Assembly (NCBI RefSeq): GCF_008369935.1
Contig: NZ_VTUZ01000004.1
Location: 124,001 to 188,000, forward strand
From: Paraburkholderia panacisoli
GTDB taxonomy: Bacteria > Pseudomonadota > Gammaproteobacteria > Burkholderiales > Burkholderiaceae
Length of the DNA stretch: 64,000 bases
Direction: 5' to 3'
Shown: piece after piece, positions 8,340 through 16,443 of the stretch
Numbering within the stretch: the first letter of the stretch is position 1
Layout of the letters: every line of letters begins with the position of its first letter
Position numbers and translations under genes: made by a program
Notes under the pieces: model-generated
Databases searched by the model: none
Told to the model about the DNA's origin: nothing
What the model saw: the letters and a program-made list of their open reading frames with translations, nothing else

Positions 8340-9620
8340 TCACGCTGAGCAATCGCCGCGCTTGTCTGCGCAAGCGGTCGCGCGGTTGACGGCGCGGCTT
8401 TCCGTTTTGCCTTCGCCGCAGCCCTTTTTGCGCGCCACGCGCGATTTCTTCAGCAACGTCGTCAGCGACCCTTCGATACTGTCGGTCACCGCCGCGTCGC
8501 GCACGTTGCGGCCCTTCGCACCGGCCTGACGCGCGAGTTTCTCCGCGCGCTGCTGCGCATGCGCGAGCAGCGCGGCAAGCGCGGCTTCGTCCATTTTCAA
8601 CCCGCGTCGCGAGCGGCCAGGCTGCAGGCTTTGCAACTCGTCCGCTTCGAACGCGCTGATCACTGCGGGATGGATGTAGCAACGGCGGCAGACGGCCGGC
8701 GTATTGCGCAGCAAGGCCGCCACGTCCTTGATGGTCGCGACGATATGTCGGCGCGCTTCCGTCGCGCTGCTGCACATCAGCCGCCGCAGCGCGGCCAGCG
8801 CGTAGACGCTGCCGGCCCACGTCCGATAGTCCTTCGCAGTGAAATCCGCGCCGCTCGCACGGCGCAGATAGTCGTTGATGTCGGCCGAGCCGACGGTGTG
8901 GCGCGTGCCGTCCTCGTCGAGATACTGGAACAGGTCGTGACCCGGCAAGTCGGCGCAGCGGCGCACGATGCGTTTGATGCGCGGGTTGTCGACCGTCACG
9001 TCGTGCTCGATGCCGCTCTTGCCGCGAAACTTGAAGCGCAACTGGCCCGCTTCGATCTTCACATGCTTCTTGCGCAGCGTCGTCAATCCGTATGACTGGT
9101 TATCGCGCGCGTATTCGACGCTGCCGATGCGGATCAGCGTGGTGTCCAGCAATTGCACGATCGTCGCGATCACTTTGTCGCACGGCATGCCCGGCAGCTT
9201 GAGATCGCGGGCGACACGCGCGCGAATCTTCGGCAGTGCGCGGCCGAACTCGGCCATGCGCTCGTATTTATCGGCATCGCGCGTTTCGCGCCAGCGCGGG
9301 TGATAGCGGTACTGCTTGCGGCCGCGCGCGTCGCGGCCCGTCGCCTGCAAATGGCCGCGCGGATCGGCGCAGATCCATACATCCTCGTAAGCGGGAGGAA
9401 TGGCGAGCGCGTTGATGCGCCTGATGTCGTCTTCGTCGACGATGCGCTTGCCCGCGGCGTCGAAGTACGCGAAGCCGTCTTTTTCGCGCACGCGCGAGTA
9501 GCCGGGCCGCGTGTCGTCGGCATGCCGCAGACCCGGCGGCATCGCGAGCGGGGCGGATTGTTTCGCGTCGTCGTCCATCGCTTCGGGACGGCGTGGCATC
9601 GAAGAGGTCGTGGCGGCCAT
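8340..9620 (-). CDS. DNA topoisomerase IB (poxvirus/eukaryote type)
   Basis: A 426-residue type IB topoisomerase that relaxes supercoils through a 3'-phosphotyrosine intermediate. The bacterial TopIB layout is visible: N-terminal domain (PGYSRVREKDGFAYFD, IRRINALAIPPAYEDVWI, YRYHPRWR), catalytic core with conserved Arg/Lys motifs (GLTTLRKKHVKI, FRGKSG) and the active-site Tyr at about residue 315 in the CRRCYIHPAV segment. The C-terminal 50 residues are a basic tail. The start is ambiguous (ATG at 9620, in-frame TTG at 9641, internal ATG at 9599), none with a strong ribosome site. TopIB is an accessory enzyme in bacteria. Confidence 0.92.
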   Translation of the reverse strand: MAATTSSMPRRPEAMDDDAKQSAPLAMPPGLRHADDTRPGYSRVREKDGFAYFDAAGKRIVDEDDIRRINALAIPPAYEDVWICADPRGHLQATGRDARGRKQYRYHPRWRETRDADKYERMAEFGRALPKIRARVARDLKLPGMPCDKVIATIVQLLDTTLIRIGSVEYARDNQSYGLTTLRKKHVKIEAGQLRFKFRGKSGIEHDVTVDNPRIKRIVRRCADLPGHDLFQYLDEDGTRHTVGSADINDYLRRASGADFTAKDYRTWAGSVYALAALRRLMCSSATEARRHIVATIKDVAALLRNTPAVCRRCYIHPAVISAFEADELQSLQPGRSRRGLKMDEAALAALLAHAQQRAEKLARQAGAKGRNVRDAAVTDSIEGSLTTLLKKSRVARKKGCGEGKTESRAVNRATACADKRGDCSA

Positions 9621-9809
9621 CGTTGCAGGTAGAAGTTTCAAGCAGTTTCAGCCATGAGGCGCGCGCGGCGCCGGTGATTGGCTGCTAGCAAAGGCAATGC
9701 CCAACGCGTCCAGCCGCGCGCCGTTTCATCACGCGGCGTGAACGCGGCGTGATGCGGCGGAACGGTCCTTGCGCACTGCAGTGGTGACCCACGAATCAAT
9801 GAGAGCGCC

Positions 9810-10151
9810 ATGAGCAGCACGCTGAACGATGAAGAGCCGCAACAGGGGGTGAAGCAAACCTCCGGCACCATCGGCGCGCTCGGCCCGAGCGATTCGTCCG
9901 ATAGCGGCAGCGACGTCGCGGGTGCGAAACGACATGTTTTCGATGTCGACTCGGAACTGGACAATCACGCGCTCGAAACCGGCGACGGCGAACTCGGCAG
10001 CGACACGGATCGCGCCGGCACCGGCGAGCGCGCGGCCGCCGACGGCGATTCGACGCTGACAGCGGATCAGGATCTCGAACCCGACCGGGTGATCGATCCG
10101 CTCGCGCCGGATGACGACGACGGTCTCGACGTGGACCCGACCGGTCTTTGA
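9810..10151 (+). CDS. Small acidic hypothetical protein
   Basis: A 113-residue, strongly acidic and probably disordered protein rich in Asp, Glu, Gly and Ser (ending in a DDDD-containing stretch). There is no signal peptide or membrane segment. I recall similar short acidic proteins in Burkholderia genomes but no function. It sits between topoisomerase IB and the DJ-1/PfpI gene. Confidence 0.6.
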   Translation: MSSTLNDEEPQQGVKQTSGTIGALGPSDSSDSGSDVAGAKRHVFDVDSELDNHALETGDGELGSDTDRAGTGERAAADGDSTLTADQDLEPDRVIDPLAPDDDDGLDVDPTGL

Positions 10152-10284
10152 GGCGCGCTTGAGAAAGCGTTCGGCGCAAGACAGCAGATGGGCACGTCTT
10201 TTGCTGAACACCGATGAACAAGCGGAACAGGCGGCGGCTTCGCGCAATGCGCCCGGTCCCCGCCTCACAGGAAGGAGAGTATGC

Positions 10285-10836
10285 ATGGCTAGCACGCTGA
10301 ATGGTTGCAAGGTGGCAGTACTCGCGGTCGATGGTTTCGAGCAGGCCGAATTGGTCGAACCGAAGCGCGCGCTCGCGCAAGCGGGTGCCACGGTCCACGT
10401 CATCTCAGCGAAGCCCGGCAAGATCCAGGGTTTCAGGCACGTCGACAAAGGCGACACCGTCGATGTCGATTCGACCTTCGACAAGGCGCGCGCGGACGAC
10501 TACGACGCGGTGGTGTTGCCGGGCGGCGTAGTGAACAGTGACGCGATTCGTCTGCTGCCGCACGCACAAGCGTTCATCAAGGCCGCCGACAGCGCGAAGA
10601 AGCCGATCGCGGTGATTTGTCACGGTGCGTGGCTGCCGGTGTCGGCGGGCATCATCAAGGGACGCACGGTCACGAGCTGGCCGAGTCTGCAAGACGATAT
10701 TCGCAACGCGGGCGGCACATGGGTGGATCAGGAAGTGGTCGAAGACGGCAATCTGATTTCAAGCCGCAAGCCCGACGATCTTCCCGCTTTTAACAAGACG
10801 CTGATCGCGCAGTTGTCCAGGCGCAAGGCCGCTTGA
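10285..10836 (+). CDS. DJ-1/PfpI-family protein (class I glutamine amidotransferase-like)
   Basis: A 183-residue DJ-1/ThiJ/PfpI protein. The nucleophile-elbow Cys is in VICHGAW (Cys112) and the partner Glu lies in VDGFEQAEL (near residue 19), as in PfpI/YhbO-type stress proteins implicated in protein or nucleotide deglycation and general stress survival. The frame is open further upstream, but the ATG at 10285 is preceded by a strong GGAAGGAGAG Shine-Dalgarno sequence and gives the normal family length. Confidence 0.9.
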   Translation: MASTLNGCKVAVLAVDGFEQAELVEPKRALAQAGATVHVISAKPGKIQGFRHVDKGDTVDVDSTFDKARADDYDAVVLPGGVVNSDAIRLLPHAQAFIKAADSAKKPIAVICHGAWLPVSAGIIKGRTVTSWPSLQDDIRNAGGTWVDQEVVEDGNLISSRKPDDLPAFNKTLIAQLSRRKAA

Positions 10837-10929
10837 GCGGAGCCGATAGACAAGCGCGCAGTACGAAGACCGGGCTGCGCGCGTCGAATCAGCCCGCCTT
10901 CGCCGTGGCGTCGAACAGGGAGAAAATGC

Positions 10930-11493
10930 ATGAAATTCCGGTATTCCCTACAAGTAATGACTGTCGCATTGGGTTTGAACGCGGCATGCCTCGGCGCGGC
11001 GTACGCGCAGGCCAGCGATGCGCCCGCGAGCGACGCGCCGGTCAGCAGCACCAGGCTTTCGCCGGCCGATCAGCAGTTCGTGCTGGACGCGTCGAAGGCG
11101 GACGCCACCGAAATCGCGGCCAGCAAGATCGCGCTGAAAAATTCCAACGATCCGCACGTGCGTAAATTCGCGCAGCAGATGATCGCCGACCATACGAAGC
11201 TATCGCATGGGATGGCGACGCTCGTCGCGAAGAAGGGCTTCACGCCGTCGCCGGGCGCGGATTCAGCGTTGGTCGGCAAGCTGCAAAGCCTGAAGGGCAA
11301 GGAATTCGATCAGGCTTACGTGGAGCAGATCGGGGTGGAAGCCCATCAGCGCGCGGTCGATCTGTTCGAGCAGGAAAGCCAGAGCGGCACCGACTCGCAA
11401 TTGAAGGCCGCGGCCGCGCACGCGCTGCCGACCATCAAACATCACCTCGCGATGGCGCAGCAACTCGCCGGCGACATGAAGGGCTCGTCATGA
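10930..11493 (+). CDS. Exported DUF4142-family protein
   Basis: A 187-residue protein with a signal peptide (cleavage near AYAQA, residues 25-27) and the four-helix DUF4142 domain (FVLDASKADATEIAASKIAL, VRKFAQQMIADHTK, later HQRAVDLFEQES and HHLAMAQQLA). The ferritin-like fold is known but no metal ligands or activity are established. Its TGA overlaps the first ATG of the next gene (ATGA), which suggests coupled translation. Confidence 0.88.
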   Translation: MKFRYSLQVMTVALGLNAACLGAAYAQASDAPASDAPVSSTRLSPADQQFVLDASKADATEIAASKIALKNSNDPHVRKFAQQMIADHTKLSHGMATLVAKKGFTPSPGADSALVGKLQSLKGKEFDQAYVEQIGVEAHQRAVDLFEQESQSGTDSQLKAAAAHALPTIKHHLAMAQQLAGDMKGSS

Positions 11494-11834
11494 ACGCGAT
11501 CCTGCCGCGGCCGGCCTATGAGGACTCCCTTATGCAGATCAATTTTCCGGACGACAAGCCGGCCTTCGACGGCGCTAACCTGGTGGTTCGCTTCATGGCG
11601 CGGGTCGACGGCGAGGCGGTGGTGTGCGCCATTACCGCCGAGGCGCTGGAAGATCACTTCGGCGCCGACTCCGCGCTCGAAGCGGCGTTGATGGAGGCGT
11701 TCGACAAAGGCCGGCAGCGCATCCGCTCGGTTTGTGCCGAAGCGCTCGACCAGAACCACGGAGAAGGCGTGGTGTTACATAGTGGACTGTTCAGAGTGGA
11801 AGGCATGGAATCCGATCGCGGCGCCACGGCGTAG
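11490..11834 (+). CDS. DUF1488-family protein
   Basis: A 114-residue soluble protein of the DUF1488 type (INFPDD, VRFMARVDGEAVVCAITAEALEDHFG, ending with a GLFRVEGM segment). Function unknown. It starts either at 11490, overlapping the DUF4142 stop by four bases, or at the in-frame ATG at 11532 (MQINFPDD), which has a GAGGA sequence just upstream and better fits the conserved N-terminus. Confidence 0.75.
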   Translation: MNAILPRPAYEDSLMQINFPDDKPAFDGANLVVRFMARVDGEAVVCAITAEALEDHFGADSALEAALMEAFDKGRQRIRSVCAEALDQNHGEGVVLHSGLFRVEGMESDRGATA

Positions 11835-11940
11835 TGCCGGCGTGTGTCGTCGCGCGAGCGCGCGATTGCGGCGCGGCAGAGCGCGGCATATCGCGACGGC
11901 ACGGTCCGCAAACGCCATCTCAACGGTGCAAGGAGGCCTT

Positions 11941-12522
11941 ATGTCACTCATCGTCGCAGCAAGATTCACCACTTTTCCCGCCGCTGAAAGTGCGGCGCAA
12001 AAGCTTTTCAACGCAGGGTTCGTCGAGGAAGACGTGACGCTCTTCTTCGTCAATCCGCGTGGCCAGCATGCGCGTTATCCGATCGGCGGCGACACCGGCA
12101 CCGACGCCGGCGCGAGAAATGCGCCCAAAGGCGCGCGCCTGGGCGTGACCGTCGGCGCCGTAGTGGGCGCGGTGGTCGGCGTCGCGATCTTCGCGGCGTT
12201 CGCCGCGCCGCTGCTCGTGTCGCTGATCGCGGCGGGCGTCGGCGCGTACCTCGGATCGTTGGTCGGTGCGATGTCGCGCACGCGAGAGACCGGTAAGACC
12301 GGCCATCATCTGCCGTTTCACGAAGAAGCTCGCGCTTCCGGCGTACTGGTCGCCGTGCACGTATCGCCTGACAATCAGCTCGATGCCGCGCGCGTGTTGC
12401 GCGAAGCGGGAGGCGCCGCGATCGAGAAGGCCTCCGGTCGCTGGCAGCAAGGGCGTTGGGCCGATTTCGATCCGACGAGGACACCGGAGCCGCTCAAGGA
12501 ATTCAGTGAGAAGCTTGCGTGA
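11941..12522 (+). CDS. Glycine-zipper-like membrane-associated hypothetical protein
   Basis: A 193-residue protein with an N-terminal alpha/beta segment (SLIVAARFTTFPAAESAAQKL) and a long Gly/Ala/Val hydrophobic stretch at about residues 65-105 with GxxxG-type repeats, typical of glycine-zipper membrane-inserting proteins. A second soluble segment follows (VLVAVHVSPDNQLDAARVL). The N- and C-terminal halves resemble stress-protein repeats that sense osmotic or membrane state, but the function is unknown. AAGGAGG lies upstream of the ATG at 11941, which decides the start. Confidence 0.72.
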   Translation: MSLIVAARFTTFPAAESAAQKLFNAGFVEEDVTLFFVNPRGQHARYPIGGDTGTDAGARNAPKGARLGVTVGAVVGAVVGVAIFAAFAAPLLVSLIAAGVGAYLGSLVGAMSRTRETGKTGHHLPFHEEARASGVLVAVHVSPDNQLDAARVLREAGGAAIEKASGRWQQGRWADFDPTRTPEPLKEFSEKLA

Positions 12523-12558
12523 TGGCGGTCTGATTCGGCTTTCGAAGCGGTTGAAGGC

Positions 12559-12586
12559 AAAACGGCCCGACGTTGTCGGGCCGTTT
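12559..12586 (+). terminator. Rho-independent terminator after the glycine-zipper gene
   Basis: The stem AAAACGGCCCGAC/GTCGGGCCGTTTT with a very short loop begins about 35 bases after the stop at 12522. The arms carry A- and T-tracts, so it could terminate in both directions. Confidence 0.85.
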
Positions 12587-12654
12587 TGCATTTGAGGTCT
12601 TTGGAATTTCTGCGTTGCGCATGACGCGAAGCGTGATTCAGCTGCCGACAACCT

Positions 12655-12903
12655 TCACACCCATATTTGCCGCCCGCCGTAAGGCAGTTGCTCCGTGTGT
12701 TCGGTTTGACGTTCGTCGCGCGTCGGCTGTTCGCAGCCGGCTGGCACCAAGCCGTCATGCAAAGGTCCGCACGACGACATCGGCGCTTGCGCATTCGCTG
12801 GCGGCGCGTCCTGCACTTGCTCGTTCTCGCTCATCTGCAGCGCCGCAGCCGACGCTACGATTGCGACGCCCACGAGAAATTCCGCGCTTCTGATCTTCTT
12901 CAT
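12655..12903 (-). CDS. Small hypothetical exported or membrane-anchored protein
   Basis: An 82-residue protein starting MKKIRSAEFLVGVAIVASAAALQMSE when read from the ATG at 12903, with an AGGGAGAA ribosome site upstream. The N-terminal hydrophobic helix may be a signal peptide or anchor; the rest is polar with two Cys residues (SSCGP, AGCEQP) that could form a disulfide outside the cytoplasm. Family not recognised. Confidence 0.5.
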   Translation of the reverse strand: MKKIRSAEFLVGVAIVASAAALQMSENEQVQDAPPANAQAPMSSCGPLHDGLVPAGCEQPTRDERQTEHTEQLPYGGRQIWV

Positions 12904-13287
12904 GGTGTTTCTCCCTGTCGTTATTGCCTGCCCGCCTGTTTTCAACTATTCGCACGATTTGCAGTGTGTCGATACGTGCACTGCAGGCGTGGTGCGCTGC
13001 GGGCGCAGCGGTAGGTAGCAACCGTCGTGCCACTGTCGCTAACCCCGCTGGGCCGGGCTTTCAGGGGCGTGTGAGCGCGACGCGGCGCGCAACATTTACG
13101 CGCGTTGGCAAGATTGCCCGCGCCCGCTGACCGGTTGTGAGCCGCTATGACCGCGCGTGACGCCGGGCACGGCCCGTGCGAATAGACCAACGAACCCCGC
13201 TGCGGGACGACCCGTGCATCGCAAACGCATTTACAGGGCAAAGGGCGGCGGCGGATTCCACGATCAACGAAACCCTGGAGGTATTGA

Positions 13288-13737
13288 ATGGCTACGAACG
13301 TTGTTTCCGTACTGAACGATCTGGTCGAAACGTCGAAGGATGGCGAAAAGGGCTTTCGCAAGGCAGCCGAAGATGCGCACGATGCGCAACTGAAAACGAT
13401 CTTCCTGTCGCGTGCCGACGACTGCACGCGCGGCGCGCGCGAGTTGCAGGACGCGGTTCAGACCTTGGGCGGCAAGCCTGAAACGGGCGGCAGTATGAGC
13501 GGCGCGCTGCATCGTGGCTGGGTCGATGTGAAGTCGGCAGTCACCGATCGCAGCGACTACGACATCCTCGCGGAATGCGAAAAGGGTGAGGATGTCGCGA
13601 AGAAACGCTATCACGACGCGCTCGAAAAGGACTTGCCGGTGGACGTGCGCGCGCTCGTCGAGCGGCAATATCAAGGCGTGCTGCAAAACCATGATCGCGT
13701 GCGCGATCTGCGCGACCAATATGCGGCGCGGCGTTAA
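13288..13737 (+). CDS. PA2169-family four-helix-bundle protein (DUF2383)
   Basis: A 149-residue helical protein matching what I recall as the PA2169/DUF2383 ferritin-like family: LNDLVETSKDGEKGFRKAAEDA, then LKTIFLSRADDCTRGARELQDAV, ILAECEKGEDVAKKRYHDAL and the C-terminal QYQGVLQNHDRVRDLRDQY. Members are stress-associated; no activity is established, although acidic/His positions could bind metal. A GGAGG sequence precedes the ATG. A strong terminator follows. Confidence 0.88.
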   Translation: MATNVVSVLNDLVETSKDGEKGFRKAAEDAHDAQLKTIFLSRADDCTRGARELQDAVQTLGGKPETGGSMSGALHRGWVDVKSAVTDRSDYDILAECEKGEDVAKKRYHDALEKDLPVDVRALVERQYQGVLQNHDRVRDLRDQYAARR

Positions 13738-13834
13738 TCGCCGTCAAGGCGGCCCGTGTCCTGAAGAGCGCGCTGGTCGCCGCGCAGCGAGTAGCGGAAC
13801 TGCGCAAAACAGCAGCCGCATAAAGAGCAAATAA

Positions 13835-13870
13835 GAAGGCCGTCCGCATCGCGGACGGCCTTCTCAGTTT
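13835..13870. terminator. Strong terminator between convergent genes
   Basis: A perfect 13-bp stem (GAAGGCCGTCCGC, loop ATC, then its complement through 13863) is followed by a T-rich stretch. It lies between the PA2169-type gene (plus strand) and the BON gene (minus strand) and can serve the first and probably both. Confidence 0.88.
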
Positions 13871-13928
13871 TCCGAACCTTTCGCAAAGAGCCGGCGTTCG
13901 CCGGCATCCTCACACCGGTCGCCTGATC

Positions 13929-14267
13929 TTATTCGGCGGCGACCTTCAGATGGTTCTTCACGCTCGACACTCCCTTCACGCCTTGGACAACTTCTTCGGC
14001 GGCGGCCTTGTCGTCGGCGGACGGCACCGAACCCGTCAGCCACACCACGCTCTTGCGGGTCTTCACGTGAATATGGGTCGACTTGACGTTCTTCGCGGCG
14101 AGCAGATCGGCCTTTACCTTGGTGGTGATCGCGCTGTCGTCGACGTGCTGGCCGATGGATTCGGATGCGGCCGGCGGTGCCGAAGCGCTGGTCTGAGCCG
14201 CAGCGTTCAACGCGAATGCGACACAAGCGATGCTGCCGGCGGTCTTCAGAATTTGGATCGTCTTCAT
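13929..14267 (-). CDS. Periplasmic BON-domain protein
   Basis: A 112-residue exported protein: signal peptide in the first 24 residues (ending NAAAQ), then a single BON domain (DDSAITTKVKADLLAAKNVKS, VVWLTGSVPS, AEEVVQGVKGVSSVKNHL). BON proteins such as OsmY bind phospholipid or the outer membrane and are typically induced by osmotic or stationary-phase stress. A GAAGGAGAA ribosome site precedes the ATG. Confidence 0.9.
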   Translation of the reverse strand: MKTIQILKTAGSIACVAFALNAAAQTSASAPPAASESIGQHVDDSAITTKVKADLLAAKNVKSTHIHVKTRKSVVWLTGSVPSADDKAAAEEVVQGVKGVSSVKNHLKVAAE

Positions 14268-14800
14268 GGTTTCTCCTTCGGGTGTTGATGAAAATTGCGG
14301 TCTTGTTGCCTGCGGTCGATCGCGGCCGGAACCGCCGATGACTCGCGTGGGGTCGTTGCCGCTACGGTTCCGTCAGGGCCCGTTATCGACACCGGACGCG
14401 GGGGCAGTGCATGCGCTGCATACGTTGCGTTCGCGCGTTTGACGCGCAAAGCCCGACATCCGTCCACACAGTTTGGGTCCGCAAGGGGCGTGCCTGGTGC
14501 GTGGCGCAAGCAGGACCTGTCGCGAGAATGCCGTTACTGCACGTGCATTTAGGCTGACGAATCGGGGGGCGGTACTGAGTGACGGGGGGTTCGACGAGAC
14601 GTCCGGGTGAGGACCGGAATTTGCCGAGGGCTTGTAAAAAAGGCGTCCGATAACTGTGCAATCAACGGGCCCGAGACCGGGCGGAAAGCGTAAAGCTTTT
14701 AAAAACAGGGTGTTGGAAAAGCTGGTACGACAGTTGCTCTACACGGCTCACAGGCCATTTCTCAGCATTCACATCAGCTACTCAACGGGACCTCACTACA
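14268..14800. other. Intergenic region between the BON gene and rpoN
   Basis: About 530 bases between divergent genes. No credible gene was found. The half nearer rpoN is more AT-rich (around 14690-14720) and probably holds the rpoN promoter, but no consensus elements could be assigned confidently. Confidence 0.4.
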
Positions 14801-16294
14801 ATGCCTTCAATTGAACTACGCACAAGGCAGTCTCTCGCACTCACGCCGCGTTTGCAGCAATCGGTGCGTCTGTTGCAGCTGTCGTCTCTGGAATTTCAGC
14901 AGGAGTTGCGCACTGCGCTCGACACCAATCCGTTTCTCGAATACGACTCGTCGGAAACGGAAGATGTAGCGCTCGCCACCGCCACGTCGGGCGACGAAGC
15001 CGCCGCGCTGCCGGCGGTCGATTCGGCAGCCGCCGCCGAACCCGAAGCGCTGCCAGCCGACAGCGTCGGCGGCGATACGATGGAAAGCGCGGGCCAGGAC
15101 GATATGGGCGCGGACATGGGCGGCGAGTTTTCAGGCGACTACAGCAGCCGCGGCTCGGCGCGACAAAACGGCGATTCGGAGGGCAGCGATCCGGCCGAAT
15201 GGGCCCGCTCGCAACCGACCTTGCACGAGCAACTGCATGACTCGCTGCGCCTGTACCGGCTCGACGACCGTGATCGCGCGGTGGCCCGCTTCATCATCGA
15301 GGCGCTCGACGACGACGGCTATCTGCGCCAGTCGCTCGCCGATCTCGCCGATAGCGTTGATCTCGAACCCGAATTGACCGAAGAAGAATTGCTGGTGGCG
15401 CTGCGCCTCGTGCAATCGCTCGACCGGCCCGGGCTGGGCGCGCGTTCGCTATCGGAGTGTCTGTCGCTGCAGGTGAATGCGTTGCCTGCTGATACGCCGG
15501 GGCGAGAGGTTGCGCGCCAGATCGTCGAGCATCACCTGGAACGCCTCGCGCGCCGCGAGCAGGCCGAGCTGCAAAAGCAGATCGGCTGCAGCGCCGAAGA
15601 GTTGCGCGTGGCGTGCGCCCTGGTGCGCAAGCTCGATCCGAAGCCGGGCAACTGCTATGGCCGCACCGAGGACAACTACGTGGTGCCGGACGTGATCGTG
15701 CGCCAGGTGCGCAACAAGTGGGTCGTGTCGATCAATCCGGCGGTGCAGCCGCGCGCGCGGATTCATCGCATGTACGCGGAACTGTTCGCGCAGTCGGCCG
15801 GCGCGAGCCGCTCGCCGCTCGCGCAGCAGTTGCAGGAAGCGCGCTGGCTGATCCGCAACGCGCAGCAACGTTTCGATACGATTCAACGCGTCGCGGAATG
15901 CATCGTCGCGCATCAGAGGGCCTTCTTCCAGTACGGCGAAATCGCGCTCAAGCCGATGGTGCTGCGCGACGTGGCCGAAGAACTCGGGCTGCACGAGTCC
16001 ACTATTTCGCGTGCCACCGGCAACAAATATATGGCCACGCCGCGCGGCATTTTCGAGTTCAAGCATTTCTTCCCGCGCGAGCTGGGCACGGAAAGCGGCG
16101 GTACGTGTTCGGCGGCCGCGGTGCGCGCGCTGCTCAAGGAAATGATCGCCGCGGAAAATACCCGCGATCCGCTGTCCGATGTGACGCTCGCGAAGATGCT
16201 CGCGGATCAGGGCGTGCTGGTCGCGCGCCGCACGGTCGCGAAGTACCGGCATCTGATGAAGGTGCCGCCGGCGGAGTTGCGCCGCCAGATCTGA
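14801..16294 (+). CDS. rpoN: RNA polymerase sigma-54 factor (probable second rpoN)
   Basis: A 497-residue sigma-54. Region I is Gln- and Leu-rich (LRTRQSLALTPRLQQSVRLLQLS), followed by a long acidic, Ala/Ser/Gly-rich region II (residues about 50-130), the core-binding domain, a helix-turn-helix (LGLHESTISRATGNKYM) and the RpoN box ARRTVAKYR at residues 475-483 that reads the -24 element. The gene stands alone, without lptB, hpf or ptsN next to it, which is the arrangement of the extra rpoN copy in Burkholderia and relatives; that it is a second copy is inference from context. It ends in a strong terminator. Two sigma-54 activators and two candidate sigma-54 promoters lie elsewhere in this window. 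Confidence 0.95.
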   Translation: MPSIELRTRQSLALTPRLQQSVRLLQLSSLEFQQELRTALDTNPFLEYDSSETEDVALATATSGDEAAALPAVDSAAAAEPEALPADSVGGDTMESAGQDDMGADMGGEFSGDYSSRGSARQNGDSEGSDPAEWARSQPTLHEQLHDSLRLYRLDDRDRAVARFIIEALDDDGYLRQSLADLADSVDLEPELTEEELLVALRLVQSLDRPGLGARSLSECLSLQVNALPADTPGREVARQIVEHHLERLARREQAELQKQIGCSAEELRVACALVRKLDPKPGNCYGRTEDNYVVPDVIVRQVRNKWVVSINPAVQPRARIHRMYAELFAQSAGASRSPLAQQLQEARWLIRNAQQRFDTIQRVAECIVAHQRAFFQYGEIALKPMVLRDVAEELGLHESTISRATGNKYMATPRGIFEFKHFFPRELGTESGGTCSAAAVRALLKEMIAAENTRDPLSDVTLAKMLADQGVLVARRTVAKYRHLMKVPPAELRRQI

Positions 16295-16342
16295 ATGCGC
16301 GGCGCCCAGTCCACGGGGCTGCGCTCAAGCGCAACATTTCAT

Positions 16343-16378
16343 GGGCCACGCGAGGCTGTCCGCTCGCGTGGCCCTTTT
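16343..16378 (+). terminator. Terminator of rpoN
   Basis: GGGCCACGCGAG (16343-16354) pairs perfectly with CTCGCGTGGCCC (16363-16374) across an 8-base loop, followed by TTTT. It lies 49 bases after the rpoN stop, so the downstream aminotransferase is probably transcribed separately. Confidence 0.9.
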
Positions 16379-16443
16379 GCGTATCTGGACGTTTCGTGCG
16401 CGCGCCATTACATTGGCGGGTCGAATCGAAACGGGTGAGCGCA

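Noticed and set aside
9750..10230. GGAAC sequences upstream of several stress-cluster genes as an ECF-type promoter
   Set aside because: No consistent -10 partner at a constant spacing could be found; the short motif is expected often in this base composition.
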